A stretch of DNA of 64,000 bases from Candidatus Limnocylindrales bacterium (GCA_035559535.1 DATMBG010000043.1:1-64000); one strand, 5' to 3'. Shown: positions 8,667 through 19,522, counted from the stretch's first letter. Notes: generated by a model from the sequence alone, not told the origin. Numbers and translations are program-made.

Positions 8667-9905
8667 TTATCCCGTCTTCTCATACAGCAACAAAGGTTTT
8701 TCCTTTTTAAAAATGACGTCTTCACTGATCACACACTCTTTAATTGTCTGTTGAGAGGGAAGTTCGTACATTAGATCAAGCATAATATCTTCCATGATGG
8801 CTCGTAATCCCCGTGCACCTGTTTCTCGTTTTAGAGCTTCTCTGGCAATAGCGGCCAGGGCGCCCTCGGTAAATTTGAGTTTGACCTTTTCAAACTCAAA
8901 CAGTTTTTGGTATTGTTTAACCAGGGAGTTTTTAGGTTCTTTCAAAACCCGGATTAAAGCTTCCTCATCCAGATCTTCCAAGGTGGCCACGATGGGCAAT
9001 CTTCCGACAAATTCCGGAATAAGGCCGTACTTGAGTAAATCGATGGGTTGAATATGTTTGAGGATATCTCCCATGGTTCGTTCATTTTTCTTTTGGATTT
9101 CTGCTGTAAAACCTATGGAAGATTTACCGATTCGGCGTTCGATAATTTTCTCTATGCCATGAAAAGCTCCCCCACAAATAAATAGAATATTGGTGGTATC
9201 CACCTGAATATACTCCTGATGAGGATGTTTTCGTCCTCCCTGGGGGGGTACGTTGGCGATGGTCCCCTCTAGAATTTTTAAAAGGGCCTGTTGAACTCCT
9301 TCTCCGGAGACATCCCGGGTTATGGAGGGACTATCGGATTTTCTGGATATTTTATCCACTTCATCCAGGTAAACGATCCCTCTTTCTGTTCGCTCTATGT
9401 CATAATCGGCAGCCTGGAGAAGCTTTACAATGATATTCTCTACATCTTCTCCCACATAGCCGGCTTCCGTGAGGGTGGTACAGTCGGCTATGGCAAAGGG
9501 AACATCTAGAATCCGGGCCAGAGTTTGGGCAAGCAACGTTTTTCCGGTACCTGTGGGACCCACTAAAAGTATATTACTCTTTTGGAGCTCTACATCCCCT
9601 ACATCCAGATCAGCCTCAATCCGCTTATAGTGGTTATAGACAGCCACAGAGAGAATTCTTTTGGCGTGTTCTTGTCCGATGACATAATCATCGAGAACTT
9701 TCTTGATATCTTTAGGTTTAGGAAGAGACTGGAAAGCCTCGCTGATTTCCTCGTTGGTTTCCTCTGCAATGATTTCATTACAAAGCTCCACGCACTCATT
9801 ACAGATATACACCGATGGACCTGCTATCAATTTTCGGACAGCTTCTTGAGGCTTCCCGCAAAAGGAACAAGCAAGATTTTTACCCCCACTTCGTGAAATA
9901 GGCAT
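8667..9905 (-). CDS. clpX: ATP-dependent Clp protease ATP-binding subunit ClpX
   Basis: ClpX is the AAA+ unfoldase that feeds substrates to ClpP. The 412-residue protein has the N-terminal four-cysteine zinc-binding domain (CSFCGK and CNECVELC), Walker [13 protein letters not shown] near residue 117, Walker [11 protein letters not shown] near residue 180, and the C-terminal arginine sensor region ([14 protein letters not shown]). The IGF-type ClpP-docking loop is seen as IGKSSIGF near residue 265. It is co-directional with clpP and tig. Confidence 0.97.
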   Translation of the reverse strand: MPISRSGGKNLACSFCGKPQEAVRKLIAGPSVYICNECVELCNEIIAEETNEEISEAFQSLPKPKDIKKVLDDYVIGQEHAKRILSVAVYNHYKRIEADLDVGDVELQKSNILLVGPTGTGKTLLAQTLARILDVPFAIADCTTLTEAGYVGEDVENIIVKLLQAADYDIERTERGIVYLDEVDKISRKSDSPSITRDVSGEGVQQALLKILEGTIANVPPQGGRKHPHQEYIQVDTTNILFICGGAFHGIEKIIERRIGKSSIGFTAEIQKKNERTMGDILKHIQPIDLLKYGLIPEFVGRLPIVATLEDLDEEALIRVLKEPKNSLVKQYQKLFEFEKVKLKFTEGALAAIAREALKRETGARGLRAIMEDIMLDLMYELPSQQTIKECVISEDVIFKKEKPLLLYEKTG

Positions 9906-9907
9906 GG

Positions 9908-9985
9908 GCCAAAGTGATCAAAGTGTCTAAAGCGAGCTAAAGTTTCCCTTCATTGTTAGTGGCTGACAACTCACTTTAGGCACTT
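9908..9985. repeat. Word hairpin repeat (aaagtg type)
   Basis: Words caaagtg, taaagcg and taaagtt face actcactttaggcactt, forming an imperfect hairpin between clpP and clpX. The words match those at 6672-6722. Confidence 0.6.
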
Positions 9986-10636
9986 CTAATGTTTTCGTTC
10001 TATCATTTCATCGATCAAGCCATATTCCTTGGCTTGTTGTGGTGTCATAAAGAAATCCCGATCGGTATCCGCCTGAATTCGCTCCATTTTTTGGCCGGTA
10101 TGTTTAACCAGGATGCGATTCAACTCGTCCTTCATCCGAAGAATCTCTCGGGCTTGAATATCAATATCCGAAGCCTGTCCTTGAAATCCGCCCATGGGTT
10201 GATGAATCATAATCCGGGCATGGGGTAGGGCAAAGCGTTTTCCTTTGGTTCCTGCAGCCAAAAGCAGCGCCCCCATACTGGCAGCCTGACCCACGCAGAT
10301 GGTTGAAACATCAGGTTTAATATACTGCATGGCATCGTAAATAGCCAATCCGGAGGTAACCACTCCTCCAGGGCTGTTGATATATAAGTAAATATCCTTC
10401 TCGGGGTCATCTGCCTCCAGAAATAGCATCTGGGCAATGATTAAATTGGCAACCATATCATCGATGGGCGTTCCAATGAAAATGATGCGATCCTTTAAGA
10501 GTCGAGAATAAATATCGTAAGCCCGTTCTCCCCGCCCGGTCTGCTCAATAACCATGGGAATTACGGTCATAGAAGGCTTCTGCTGTAGGGGCCACCTGTA
10601 AGATGTTGTTGATCTGTCAAGAAACAATTCACTCAT
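9986..10636 (-). CDS. clpP: ATP-dependent Clp protease proteolytic subunit
   Basis: ClpP is the serine protease chamber partnered by ClpX. The catalytic triad is visible: Ser in [15 protein letters not shown] near residue 118, His in [10 protein letters not shown] near residue 143, and a later Asp. The N-terminus is about 20 residues longer than E. coli mature ClpP, consistent with a propeptide. Its ATG overlaps the TGA of tig by four bases (ATGA), implying translational coupling. The segment [10 protein letters not shown] is the oxyanion region. Confidence 0.97.
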   Translation of the reverse strand: MSELFLDRSTTSYRWPLQQKPSMTVIPMVIEQTGRGERAYDIYSRLLKDRIIFIGTPIDDMVANLIIAQMLFLEADDPEKDIYLYINSPGGVVTSGLAIYDAMQYIKPDVSTICVGQAASMGALLLAAGTKGKRFALPHARIMIHQPMGGFQGQASDIDIQAREILRMKDELNRILVKHTGQKMERIQADTDRDFFMTPQQAKEYGLIDEMIERKH

Positions 10637-11856
10637 GGCTGGTTCTCCTCCGTTATATTGGCATGGGCCATTAAGAAATCTAAAGCTTTCATTTTTAAAA
10701 GTTCTGAGCGCAGATCTTCTAAGGTTCCTTTTTCTTTTAAAGATTTCTTGAGGTTAGCCGGATGTTGGTTATGACGTGCGGCCATCTTTTTGATCTCTTC
10801 ATCTAATTCTTCCTCAGAAACTGTTATATTTTCTTGTTTAGTAATCTCCTCTAGGATAATGGAACCTCGTACCCGTCGCATAGCCTCTTCCTCAGAGACC
10901 CTGGATATCATCTGTTCATAAGCTACCAGAGAGGGAGGTACCGGAAAGGGGTGCTGGTCGATAAGGGTATCTAAAATCTTCTGTTTAATTTGCACTTCCA
11001 TCTCCTTTTGAAGCCGCTCTTCAATACCTTTTCGAACCTTCGCTTTAAGCTCCTCCAACGAATCCAGCTCTAAATCCTTGGCAAACTCATCGTCTAAAGG
11101 AAGCAGATATCCCTCCTTAACATCCTTAATTTTTATAATAAAATGAACACTTTTTCCAGCAAGTTCTGGATTGGGATGATCCTGGGGATAGAGTAGATTA
11201 AACTCCAGCTCCTCTCCCTTCTTTTTTCCCAGAAATTGCTCCTCAAAGCCCGGAACCATGGTTTCTGAACCTACTATCAGAGAATAATCTCGAACACTGC
11301 CGTTTTTAACCGGCTTATTATCTATAAAGCCATCATAATCAATGATGATCATATCATCTTTTTTGATGGTATAACCTTCCGGAGCTTCTCGAAATTGAAT
11401 ATGTTCCCTTTGAAGCACTTCCAACCCTTTTTGAACCTCTTCCTCGGTAATCGGTTTCATAACCGGTCTGGTAATTTTAATTCCCTTGTAGTTCTCCACC
11501 TTGACTTCCGGTTTGACCTCAACGGTAACTTCATATTTAAAGGGCTTGTTTTCTGCCAGGCTCAGCTTGTCTTGATCCACCTCCGGTTTAATCACAGGAG
11601 AAAGGTTATTTTCCTTCAAAGCTTCTTCATAGGAAGACTGAAGTAATTTCGCCTTAACCTCTTCTTCAATCTGTTTTCTAAACCGCATTTTCAGCAAATC
11701 TTGCGGTACACGCCCTTTTCGGAACCCGGGGATCCTTACGTCTTTTCTCAATTCATTGAGAATAGCCTGATATTGCTTGTTCACATCTTCTTCTGGAACT
11801 TCAATGAGCAATTTTTTCTTACAAGGGTCTAGGGTTTCAACGGCTACTTTCACCAC
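10633..11856 (-). CDS. tig: Trigger factor
   Basis: Trigger factor is the ribosome-associated chaperone and peptidyl-prolyl isomerase. The ribosome-binding signature [16 protein letters not shown] is near residue 45, followed by an FKBP-type domain around residues 155-240 and a long helical C-terminal domain. At 407 residues it is slightly shorter than E. coli Tig. It heads the tig-clpP-clpX-engB series, a common bacterial arrangement. Confidence 0.96.
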   Translation of the reverse strand: MVKVAVETLDPCKKKLLIEVPEEDVNKQYQAILNELRKDVRIPGFRKGRVPQDLLKMRFRKQIEEEVKAKLLQSSYEEALKENNLSPVIKPEVDQDKLSLAENKPFKYEVTVEVKPEVKVENYKGIKITRPVMKPITEEEVQKGLEVLQREHIQFREAPEGYTIKKDDMIIIDYDGFIDNKPVKNGSVRDYSLIVGSETMVPGFEEQFLGKKKGEELEFNLLYPQDHPNPELAGKSVHFIIKIKDVKEGYLLPLDDEFAKDLELDSLEELKAKVRKGIEERLQKEMEVQIKQKILDTLIDQHPFPVPPSLVAYEQMISRVSEEEAMRRVRGSIILEEITKQENITVSEEELDEEIKKMAARHNQHPANLKKSLKEKGTLEDLRSELLKMKALDFLMAHANITEENQP

Positions 11857-11864
11857 GGATTGTT

Positions 11865-11975
11865 TGTCCAGTGTCTGTAGTCTATAGTCTGTAGTAGAAT
11901 TAACAACCCCTTCTTCAGATAGTTTATGGCCTGATCCAACCCTACTATAAACTATAGACCACAGACGATAAACTC
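11865..11975. repeat. Heptamer-word hairpin repeat (gtctgta type)
   Basis: Words gtctgta, gtctata, gtctgta at 11875-11900 face actataa, actatag, accacag near 11943-11970, giving a hairpin with a loop of about 40 bases. It fills the gap upstream of tig, so it may lie in the tig leader. Confidence 0.75.
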
Positions 11976-11982
11976 ATAGGGA

Positions 11983-12064
11983 TGCGAGAGGTGGGATTTG
12001 AACCCACACGGTTTTACCCACAGGATCCTAAGTCCTGCGTGTCTGCCAGTTCCACCACTCTCGC
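11983..12064 (-). tRNA. tRNA-Leu (anticodon UAG)
   Basis: A long-variable-arm tRNA with acceptor stem GCGAGAG/CTCTCGC and discriminator A. The anticodon loop CTTAGGA gives UAG, and the T arm is GGGTTCAAATCCC. CCA is not encoded. It is followed in the same direction by nothing until tig. Confidence 0.95.
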
Positions 12065-12084
12065 AAAAATAAATCTTCTCTGAA

Positions 12085-12158
<74 letters not shown>

Positions 12159-12415
12159 ATAACATTTTCCCAATGCAGGAATAAATCTGGATTTTGGCTT
12201 GCTGGCATAAACACCGTATAATAAAATAATCTCCGAAGGAAGAATAAGTCAAATATTTTTCTCATGGTTTCGCCTTCCGCTCCCCCTCTTCTCAAACATC
12301 ATAGACCCCCCAGGTACCGTTACAAGAAATTCATTACAGATCTGGATTAAATGGTTAAGTTTTTAACACAATTTTCCCCCATCGTCAATGAAAAAATCCT
12401 TGACAAATCTTCCCG

Positions 12416-12443
12416 TTGACCAGAATTTATTCCTTAGTAATAT
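12416..12443 (+). promoter_or_regulatory. Probable sigma-70 promoter of tRNA-His
   Basis: TTGACC (12416-12421) and TAATAT (12438-12443) are separated by 16 bases, just before the tRNA. A second TTGACA lies at 12400-12405. Confidence 0.5.
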
Positions 12444-12451
12444 AGAACCAT

Positions 12452-12525
12452 GGTGGTCGTGGTGTAAAGGTTAACACTCCAGGTTGTGGCCCTGGCGAGT
12501 GCGGGTTCGAGTCCCGCCGATCACC
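12452..12525 (+). tRNA. tRNA-His (anticodon GUG)
   Basis: The anticodon loop TTGTGGC gives GUG. The acceptor GTGGTCG pairs with CGATCAC, leaving the extra 5' G opposite C73 that is the identity mark of histidine tRNAs. The T arm is CGGGTTCGAGTCCCG. CCA is not encoded. Confidence 0.96.
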
Positions 12526-12533
12526 TTTCCAGG

Positions 12534-12566
12534 AAAAGTCATCTCCAGATGTGGAGATGGCTTTTT
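12534..12566 (+). terminator. Rho-independent terminator after tRNA-His
   Basis: Stem AAAGTCATCTCC pairs with GGAGATGGCTTT across a six-base loop, followed by T-rich sequence. It lies nine bases after the tRNA. Confidence 0.8.
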
Positions 12567-12619
12567 GGTTTTTAAGATAGCCCTCCAGGTTTCAGGAAAC
12601 GATAAACTTTGGATGGGAT

Positions 12620-13348
12620 TTATAGGTTATTTTTTATTGTCAGAGGGAGGCTCACGATTCCAAAAATTTCCCCGGTTTTGGCATCCATTAACTTGACGTT
12701 AAAGCTTACCCGAGGTACCTTCTTATCTATTTTCTGAAAGTAAAGGAAGCCGGATAGTTGATGATTGTTCTCAAGTACGCCTTCCCGAAGGGCTTTCTCA
12801 TACATATCCGTCGTAGGCAGAGGCGTCCACCATATCCCATAATAACGGGCATAGTACCAGGGATCCGCCGTAAAGTTACCTTCCCAGGGAGGGGGGTAGG
12901 ATTCTCCATACGGGATCGCATCGGGATTCAGTGGGTTAATGGAAGGACCTATCACGACATTACCCTTAATTTCCTGCGGAGAGAGGGCCTGAACATAAAG
13001 ACCTGATGAATTGGCCAGTATGAAATTGTTATAACGGATAAGGAGGGATTTACCACTCTGGTTTTCAAGGGTCGTTTGAAGGGGTGTTAAATATTCTGCC
13101 AGGTTGGGGGGCTCCCCCGACCAGGTATTTCCTCTAACCGTTATACGAACTCCGGCAACCTCGGCAATAGAACCCCCTTCTTCCTCTATGACTTTATTTG
13201 TCTTTGAACCGGGTTCCAGGCCTTTATCATAAGCACAACTTGCTCCAAAGGAAAGTAAGCTGAATATCAGGGCGAAGAGATAGAAATTTCTCCCATTCCT
13301 CCAAACAGATAACCTTGCAATTATTTTACTTCCCGAACCGTTTCTCAT
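12620..13348 (-). CDS. Secreted or lipoprotein-like protein of unknown function
   Basis: A 242-residue protein with a basic N-terminus and a hydrophobic stretch (residues 20-36, FYLFALIFSLLSFGAS) followed by Cys38. This resembles a lipoprotein signal, although GASC is not an ideal lipobox. The mature part has no motif I recognise; it contains predicted beta segments such as VRITVRGNTWSG and VSFNVKLMDAKTGEIFG. It would sit in the envelope. Neighbours give no hint of function. Confidence 0.7.
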   Translation of the reverse strand: MRNGSGSKIIARLSVWRNGRNFYLFALIFSLLSFGASCAYDKGLEPGSKTNKVIEEEGGSIAEVAGVRITVRGNTWSGEPPNLAEYLTPLQTTLENQSGKSLLIRYNNFILANSSGLYVQALSPQEIKGNVVIGPSINPLNPDAIPYGESYPPPWEGNFTADPWYYARYYGIWWTPLPTTDMYEKALREGVLENNHQLSGFLYFQKIDKKVPRVSFNVKLMDAKTGEIFGIVSLPLTIKNNL

Positions 13349-13668
13349 AAGTGTTCCTGGCCGAAGGGTGTAACGCCTGGATCGGTGGTTAGTAAAAAGA
13401 AAAGTTTTTAAACTAAGGGAAGCAACGGTTAGGTATTTTTAAAAAGATTATACCCCTGACTCCTTATCCCTCTCCTAGCCGGTGGAGACTCCTAAGCCGG
13501 ATGAAGGGTAAGGGTCTTTAATATAATTTAGCATGTATTTTGCTATTTGGGTAGATTATTAATCTGATCTCTCCCCTTCCTGCACAGGGAAGGGGAGTCG
13601 GAGGAGCTGGCTACAAAAAAGATACCCTTGAAAGCCTTCCTGTCCTCCCCAATGGAGAGGCCTTATGC
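13349..13668. repeat. Gap with CCC-rich repeat sequence
   Basis: No gene is seen. The part 13562-13665 (ccccttcctgcacagggaagggg, then aaaagataccc and tgaaag) resembles 33395-33465, pointing to a shared MITE-like repeat family. A second imperfect inverted repeat lies at 13448-13512. Confidence 0.5.
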
Positions 13669-14100
13669 TTATATATTTATCAGCGCAAGACCTGTCTCCT
13701 CATCGTATTTACGTTGTAGATATGCCGGTGATTCAACGATCATAACCTCAAGGGTAGGCCACACCCTGGCCTCCAGAATATGACCTCCATGGGCTGTACC
13801 ATCGGACTTCCCAACCACCCCGTGGGCGTGAATCTTGGGTTCACCATCCTTAAGGGAAATATCTCCTATCAAGGAAAGCACCTCGACCTGTTCCCGGATG
13901 GGAATCTTTTTGTATTCTTTACTTTCCCGGCTGAAATAGCCTAAAATGGCTTCACTGAACGCACCGATAGCCGTGAAATGGCTTGCTTTCAGCTTCTGAC
14001 TCCTGGCAAAGTTTAGCAAGCCGGACATAAGCTCATCCCCCTTATCAAATATAACGGCAAAGGTTCTTTCATCCTGATCGTGGAGAAGTTTTGTCTTCAT
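13669..14100 (-). CDS. PPC (DUF296) domain protein
   Basis: A 143-residue single-domain PPC/DUF296 protein, the fold also found fused to AT-hooks in plants. Typical segments are FTAIGAFSEAILGYF near residue 45 and KIHAHGVVGKSDGTAHGGHI near residue 90, whose His residues cluster at a presumed metal or ligand site. Bacterial members are often annotated as DNA-binding, but no DNA-binding motif is visible here. Function is unknown. Confidence 0.85.
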   Translation of the reverse strand: MKTKLLHDQDERTFAVIFDKGDELMSGLLNFARSQKLKASHFTAIGAFSEAILGYFSRESKEYKKIPIREQVEVLSLIGDISLKDGEPKIHAHGVVGKSDGTAHGGHILEARVWPTLEVMIVESPAYLQRKYDEETGLALINI

Positions 14101-14179
14101 AGGTACCTCCTTTTTTATTTTTCTAATACTAGTTTCAAAATGAACATCTTCCTCTTTAAATGAACTCTCTCACTTTATC

Positions 14180-14371
14180 CTACAATACCGTAAAGGCAAT
14201 CTTTCCCCGGTTAGGAGTACCTCGAACCAGCGATTCAGCAAACTTAGCGGCCTACTCCTTGGCGTAAAGCCTCCATAATTCCGTTGATTCCGTCACCGGG
14301 CGGACCAAAGATAACTTCAACCCCCAGTCGTAAAGGGTATCTATCAATATATCTGCTGCAGTGTTTGACAT
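14180..14371 (-). pseudogene. Remnant of a TPP-dependent enzyme (pyruvate oxidase-like)
   Basis: Reading down from 14371, the start MSNTAADILIDTLYDWG is followed, after a one-base frameshift, by VIFGPPGDGINGIMEAL, the classic N-terminus of pyruvate-oxidase-type TPP enzymes. It then jumps, after another frame change, to FAESLVRGTPNRGKIAF, which is the C-terminal tail of the same family. About 500 central residues are missing. A good GGGAGG ribosome site still precedes the ATG. This is a gene killed by a large internal deletion plus frameshifts. The rest of 14101-14621 shows no gene. Confidence 0.8.
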
Positions 14372-14621
14372 GATTTATTCCTCCCTCTTAAATTTAAATG
14401 GGATAACTCCGTTATGGGTTAGAGCCTCTTTTGAAGGATTCTGTAAATGGCTCTTTGAAACCTCTGAGTTTGAATTTACATTTTTTTCATATTATATCAA
14501 ATTTTTTGATAAATCAGGTATTTTGTGAGGAACTGGGAAATGGGAAAAGTCTCCTTCCGCTTCAAAATTCTCTTTACATTAGGAAGGTTTTATCCTAAGA
14601 AAGGATAAAAAGGAGAGACCC

Positions 14622-15362
14622 ATGGAGAGACTTGAAAACAAGATTGCCCTCGTTACGGGAGCAAGTAGGGGGATAGGAAAGGCCACAGCCCTGGCCTTGG
14701 GTTGTGAAGGAGCCCATGTGGTTGCCACCGCCCGTACCCTGGAAGCCCTGGAGGCCGTTGCAGATCAACTCAGGCAAATGGGACGGGAAGCCCTGGCGGT
14801 GGTGGCGGATCTGGGTGTTGAAAGGGACATTCACCATCTGGTTGAGGAGGCTCTCAGGAGATTCGGGCGTATTGATATCCTGGTTAACAATGCAGCCATT
14901 ATTCATCCTCCCATCGATCTGGTAAACTTTGATAGCGATTTGTGGCGGAAAGTAATAGACGTAAACCTGACCGGGCCGGCTCTTCTCATCAAGGCCGTGT
15001 TACCGGGCATGATGAGAAATCGATTCGGCAAGATCATCAACATTTCCAGTATCGGGGGGCGAAGGGGTGGTAAAGGTCGTAGTGCCTATCGGGTAACAAA
15101 GGCCGGGTTGATTAGCCTGACCGAAAGTGTAGCCGCCGAAGTTAAACCATATGGAATCGATGTCAACTGTATCTGTCCGGGCGGTGTGGATACCGAAGGT
15201 TATCGGGAAGCCTTTGGGAGCAAAGGCCGGGAAGAAAACCCAAAATTGATGCGGCCTGAAGAGATCGCAGAGTTAGTGATCTTCCTGGCATCCGATGCCA
15301 GCTCGGCTATTACTGGTACGGCCATTGATGCATTCGGCGGGACGAATCCCCTGTTCGGGTAA
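14622..15362 (+). CDS. Short-chain dehydrogenase/reductase
   Basis: A 246-residue classical SDR. The Rossmann glycine motif is GASRGIGKA (residues 14-22), NNAA follows near residue 90, the catalytic Ser is in INISSIGG near residue 140, and the Tyr-Lys pair is in SAYRVTKAG near residue 153. A good AAGGAG ribosome site lies upstream. Substrate cannot be told. The gene faces away from the decayed TPP enzyme and is followed by nadE in the same direction. Confidence 0.9.
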   Translation: MERLENKIALVTGASRGIGKATALALGCEGAHVVATARTLEALEAVADQLRQMGREALAVVADLGVERDIHHLVEEALRRFGRIDILVNNAAIIHPPIDLVNFDSDLWRKVIDVNLTGPALLIKAVLPGMMRNRFGKIINISSIGGRRGGKGRSAYRVTKAGLISLTESVAAEVKPYGIDVNCICPGGVDTEGYREAFGSKGREENPKLMRPEEIAELVIFLASDASSAITGTAIDAFGGTNPLFG

Positions 15363-15545
15363 AGGCCAAAGGGTTCAGATTAAGGTAAGACGAAGCGCTA
15401 CTCCCGGCTCGGAAATTGAAGTAGAGGAAGAGGTTGAAAGGATCTTCTGGAGAAGAAGGAAAGCTGCTCCTGGAAAGTTTGGTTAAATTTAATGGGAGGT
15501 GCAACGAGGCCGAAGAAGATTTATTTTTTCTTTTAGGTAGGCTAT

Positions 15546-17612
15546 ATGGATAATATGGAACATCCTTTTTATTCCATCTATTCCCATGGATTCATTCGGG
15601 CAGCGGTTTGTATCCCCTTTGTCCGGGTAGCAGATCCCGAGTTTAATCTGGAGCGCACGCTGGGTCTTGCCCGCCGTGCTTCTGAGCTCCGTGCCGCAGT
15701 TGCGCTCTTCCCGGAGCTTGGACTTTCTGCTTACTCCAATGAAGACCTGTTTCACCAGGATGCCCTTCTTAAGGCAACCGAAGCGGCTCTGGTTCATTTT
15801 ATAGAGGAAAGTCGAGAACTCACCCCTGTTCTGGTAGTGGGAGCTCCCCTTCGGTTTGAGGGAAAACTGTTCAATTGTGGGATTGTGATTTATCGGGGAC
15901 GGATCCTCGGGATCGTACCCAAGGTCTACCTGCCGAATTACCGGGAGTTTTACGAAAAACGACAGTTTACTTCCGGGCGTAAGGCCGTGAGCCGGGAGGT
16001 ACTTTTCCTGGGTGAATCCCTTCCCTTTGGGGACGATTTAGTATTCGATGCTGTTAACGTGGAAGGTTTTTCCTTACACGTGGAGATTTGTGAAGATGTA
16101 TGGACGCCGATTCCTCCCAGCACCTATGCGGCCCTTGCCGGAGCCACCGTGCTGGTAAATTTATCCGCGAGTAATATTACGGTCGGCAAGGCCGAGTACC
16201 GCCGTAATTTATGTGCTTCGCAATCGGCCAGATGCATTGCAGCTTATTTATATTCTGCTGCGGGACCTGGAGAATCGACCACCGATCTGGCCTGGGATGG
16301 ACATGCCTTGATCTATGAAAATAACGATCTTCTGGCTGAATCTAAGAGATTCTCAGATGAAGAGCAGATCATCCTTGCAGATATAGATCTGGAACGTTTG
16401 ATCCAGGACCGGATGCGAATGACGAGTTTCAACGATACTGTTGGGGATCATCTGGAGCGGGTACGGACTATTCGCCACATCAGATTTGAGTTCCAGGTGC
16501 CCGAAGGTGCCAGCGAGTTGATGCGAAGGGTGGAACGTTTCCCCTATGTACCCAGTGATCCACAGGTACGCGACGAACGCTGCTTTGAGGTCTACAATAT
16601 TCAGGTCCATGGCCTCATGAAGCGTCTAACCAGCGCAGGAATCGAAAAAATTGTGATTGGTGTGTCCGGCGGGCTGGACTCCACGCATGCCCTGATTGTT
16701 GCAGCCAAGACCATGGATCGATTGGGGCTGCCTCGGAAAAATATCCTGGGTTATACCATGCCCGGGTTTGCCACTAGCCATATCACCCGGACCAATGCCC
16801 ATCGACTCATGGATGCATTGGGAGTCACCGCAGGAGAGATAGATATTCGTCCGTCGGCCATGCAGATGTTCCGTGACATTGGTCATCCCTTTGCAGAAGG
16901 GAAGCCGGTTTATGATATCACCTTCGAGAATGTCCAGGCCGGAGAGCGGACCTCCCATCTTTTTCGCCTGGCGAATTTACATAAGGCCCTTGTGGTCGGC
17001 ACAGGGGATTTAAGCGAGCTGGCACTGGGATGGATGACATATGGGGTTGGGGATCACATGTCTCATTATAATGTGAACAGTTCGGTACCTAAAACCTTAA
17101 TCCAGCATGTAATTCGCTGGGTTATTACTTCAGGGCAGTTTGATCCACAGACCGGTAACATCTTGCAATCGATCCTGGACACGGAAATCTCACCTGAATT
17201 GATTCCGGCCAAGGAAGGTCCCTCGGATCGGCCGGCTCAAAGTACCCAGGAGGTCATCGGACCCTATGAGTTGCAAGATTTTAACACCTATTACATCACC
17301 CGCTTTGGTTTCCGACCCAGCAAGGTGGCGTTCCTCGGTTATCATGCCTGGGGAGATAAAACTCGAGGTATCTGGCCGGATTTGATCCCACCCGAGAAAC
17401 GCACCCAATACGATTTACCAACTATCAAGAAGTGGTTGGAAGTTTTCCTTTACCGCTTCTTTAAAATCAGTCAATTCAAGCGCACGGCCATTCCCAACGG
17501 TCCAAAGGTCGGTTCCGGTGGATCACTCTCCCCACGGGGTGATTGGCGGGCACCCAGTGATTCTGAAGCGACAGTCTGGCTGGAGGAATTACGTCGTAAC
17601 GTACCGGGGTAG
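15546..17612 (+). CDS. nadE: Glutamine-dependent NAD(+) synthetase
   Basis: NadE makes NAD from deamido-NAD, ATP and glutamine. The 688-residue length matches the long two-domain form. The N-terminal nitrilase-like glutaminase shows its Glu in [10 protein letters not shown] near residue 57, Lys in [18 protein letters not shown] near residue 125 and Cys in HVEICEDVW near residue 183. The C-terminal synthetase has the P-loop [14 protein letters not shown] near residue 370. It uses its own ammonia channel, so no separate glutaminase is required. Confidence 0.95.
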   Translation: MDNMEHPFYSIYSHGFIRAAVCIPFVRVADPEFNLERTLGLARRASELRAAVALFPELGLSAYSNEDLFHQDALLKATEAALVHFIEESRELTPVLVVGAPLRFEGKLFNCGIVIYRGRILGIVPKVYLPNYREFYEKRQFTSGRKAVSREVLFLGESLPFGDDLVFDAVNVEGFSLHVEICEDVWTPIPPSTYAALAGATVLVNLSASNITVGKAEYRRNLCASQSARCIAAYLYSAAGPGESTTDLAWDGHALIYENNDLLAESKRFSDEEQIILADIDLERLIQDRMRMTSFNDTVGDHLERVRTIRHIRFEFQVPEGASELMRRVERFPYVPSDPQVRDERCFEVYNIQVHGLMKRLTSAGIEKIVIGVSGGLDSTHALIVAAKTMDRLGLPRKNILGYTMPGFATSHITRTNAHRLMDALGVTAGEIDIRPSAMQMFRDIGHPFAEGKPVYDITFENVQAGERTSHLFRLANLHKALVVGTGDLSELALGWMTYGVGDHMSHYNVNSSVPKTLIQHVIRWVITSGQFDPQTGNILQSILDTEISPELIPAKEGPSDRPAQSTQEVIGPYELQDFNTYYITRFGFRPSKVAFLGYHAWGDKTRGIWPDLIPPEKRTQYDLPTIKKWLEVFLYRFFKISQFKRTAIPNGPKVGSGGSLSPRGDWRAPSDSEATVWLEELRRNVPG

Positions 17613-17619
17613 AGGGTCT

Positions 17620-17976
17620 ATGAAGACCCAAATGTATACCCCCAGGTTATTCACCAAAGGTTACCGATTTCGTGGTAAAGTGGTCTGTTCAGACTCATGG
17701 CCGGTTTTTCCTCTCGTATCTGACCCCTGGTCTGTTGGTGCTGGATTGTGGATATGGCCCTGGCTCCATCACTTTGAGCATGGCCCCCCTTGTCGCGCCG
17801 GGTAAAATCGTCGGGATCGATTTCGCATTCTCATAGATCGAGCCAGCAACTTCCGGTGCCGCCGACGCCGGAATCCATAATGCTGAGTTCCTCATGGCAG
17901 ACTGTTGTTCTCTGCCCTTTGATGATGGGAGCTTCGATCGCGTCTTCAGCCACGCCCTCCTGGAGCACCCGATAAT
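17620..17976 (+). pseudogene. Decayed class I SAM methyltransferase
   Basis: Pieces of a methyltransferase appear in shifting frames. One frame gives a start MKTQMYTPR, another SYLTPGLLVLDCGYGPGSI followed by APGKIVGIDF (motif I), and a third ADCCSLPFDDGSFDRVFSHA followed by LLEH (motifs II-III). At least two frameshifts separate them and the C-terminal half is absent. It directly follows nadE. Confidence 0.75.
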
Positions 17977-18364
17977 CTACTTAAAAGCCAAGCAAAACGA
18001 GGTAAAGAAAGTACTACCCTCCCTTTAAAAAAGGCTATGATTATTTCCGCTTTTGTTATCTTAATCTAAATGGCACTGACTTAAGGAACCTTCCACACCA
18101 GAGGGAGCTTACAACAGGGCACTCCCCGGATTCCTTCCTTGAAGGAATAGGGAAATGTCAGGAGCAAGAAGGTGCCTGAATCAACGGTATCGGTGCAGAA
18201 CCTGGGAATGAGGAGAACAAACCCTTAAGTCAAGGCCTCTCATCTTGATCTTTAAACGGACAAACCCATGCATAGACGGGAGGGTGTTGTCAAGAAAAAA
18301 CTCTTCACCATTAAGTATCTGGCTTGATTTATGAAAAACTCAGTCTGCTATTTAAAGTATCGGT
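17977..18364. other. Unexplained gap sequence
   Basis: About 390 bases with no intact ORF. The stretch 18080-18350 has short purine-rich conserved-looking segments (cctgggaatgaggagaac) and could be the relic of a mobile intron or gene, but I cannot assign it. Confidence 0.3.
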
Positions 18365-19522
18365 TTATAAAGATTGGGCTTCAGGGTCTGTATCTTTTTT
18401 CTCTTTAAGATAGACGGTCCGGGTAGGAAAAGGAATTTCAATCCCTTCTTCTTTATATCGTCTATGCAATCTCTTGATAAATTCATGTTTAACCGGAAAT
18501 TGGCTGGAGAATTCATTAACCAGCATTCTTACGGTGAAAAGAATCCCGGAATCCCCAAAGGTGTGATATCGGATAAGGGGTTCAAAATCGAGAACACCTC
18601 CGGCAACTTCTTTTACGGTTTCTTTCGCAACTTCAAGGGTTACTTTTTCGACCTTTTCAAGATCACTGTTGTAGCTCACTCCAACCTGCACGGGTACCCA
18701 GATCTTTTTCTCGGGAAGGTTATAATTTGTAATGATAGCCGAGGCAAATTTACTATTGGGAATAATAATGATGTTATTGGCGGGAAGAGGGGTAATAACG
18801 GTATTTCGCCAGTTCACATCGGTTACATAACCCTCATCACCGGTGTCCAGTTTTACATAATCCCCCGGTCTTACCTGTTTAGAAGCAATGATATGGAAAC
18901 CTGCAAAAAGATTAGATAAGGTATCTTGAAGGGCAAGTGCAACGGCCAGACCACCAATCCCCAGGGCAGTTACTAAAGGGGTTATGGAAATGCCCAAGTT
19001 TTGAAGAATAATAAATACCCCGATAAGAATAATCAGTAACCTTACCACGTTGGCAAAGAGCGTGACACTAACAAAAAGGGATGTGGCCGGCAATCCACTT
19101 TCGGCTCTCTGGGAGAGAGAAGCTAAATACTTAGAATATTGGACTACCGGAGAGGAGGGAGGAGCCTCTCTACCTTCTGTCCTTTTGGCAAGCAAGCTGA
19201 GCAGACCTACCGCGATCCTGGATAAGAATATGGTTATTGAGAGGATGACCACCGCAACCAACACATCCTGGATAAATTTATGCACCTGAGGCCGCACGGA
19301 AATACTCAGAATAGCACCATAAATACCTGCACAGGTAAACCAGAGTATGGGCATACGGTGAAGTGAGGTCAGGACAATATCAACCAACTGCCAGCTTGTG
19401 TAGACGGTTACTTTTTTGAGAGTTTTGAGAACTATGACTTCAAAGAATATCCCCAGGAGAAGTCCTCCCAAAATAAAAATTATAGGTAAAATCCAATTGG
19501 TGATGTTAAGAGCTTCCATCAT
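18365..19522 (-). CDS. MscS-family mechanosensitive channel
   Basis: A 385-residue small-conductance mechanosensitive channel homologue. There are five or so hydrophobic helices in residues 10-200; the pore-lining helix carries the Gly/Ala-rich ALGIGGLAVALALQDTLSN near residue 190, then the MscS beta domain (RPGDYVKLDTGDEGYV) and the C-terminal alpha/beta domain ending near residue 370. It sits in the inner membrane and would release solutes under hypo-osmotic shock. No operon partner. Confidence 0.92.
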   Translation of the reverse strand: MMEALNITNWILPIIFILGGLLLGIFFEVIVLKTLKKVTVYTSWQLVDIVLTSLHRMPILWFTCAGIYGAILSISVRPQVHKFIQDVLVAVVILSITIFLSRIAVGLLSLLAKRTEGREAPPSSPVVQYSKYLASLSQRAESGLPATSLFVSVTLFANVVRLLIILIGVFIILQNLGISITPLVTALGIGGLAVALALQDTLSNLFAGFHIIASKQVRPGDYVKLDTGDEGYVTDVNWRNTVITPLPANNIIIIPNSKFASAIITNYNLPEKKIWVPVQVGVSYNSDLEKVEKVTLEVAKETVKEVAGGVLDFEPLIRYHTFGDSGILFTVRMLVNEFSSQFPVKHEFIKRLHRRYKEEGIEIPFPTRTVYLKEKKDTDPEAQSL

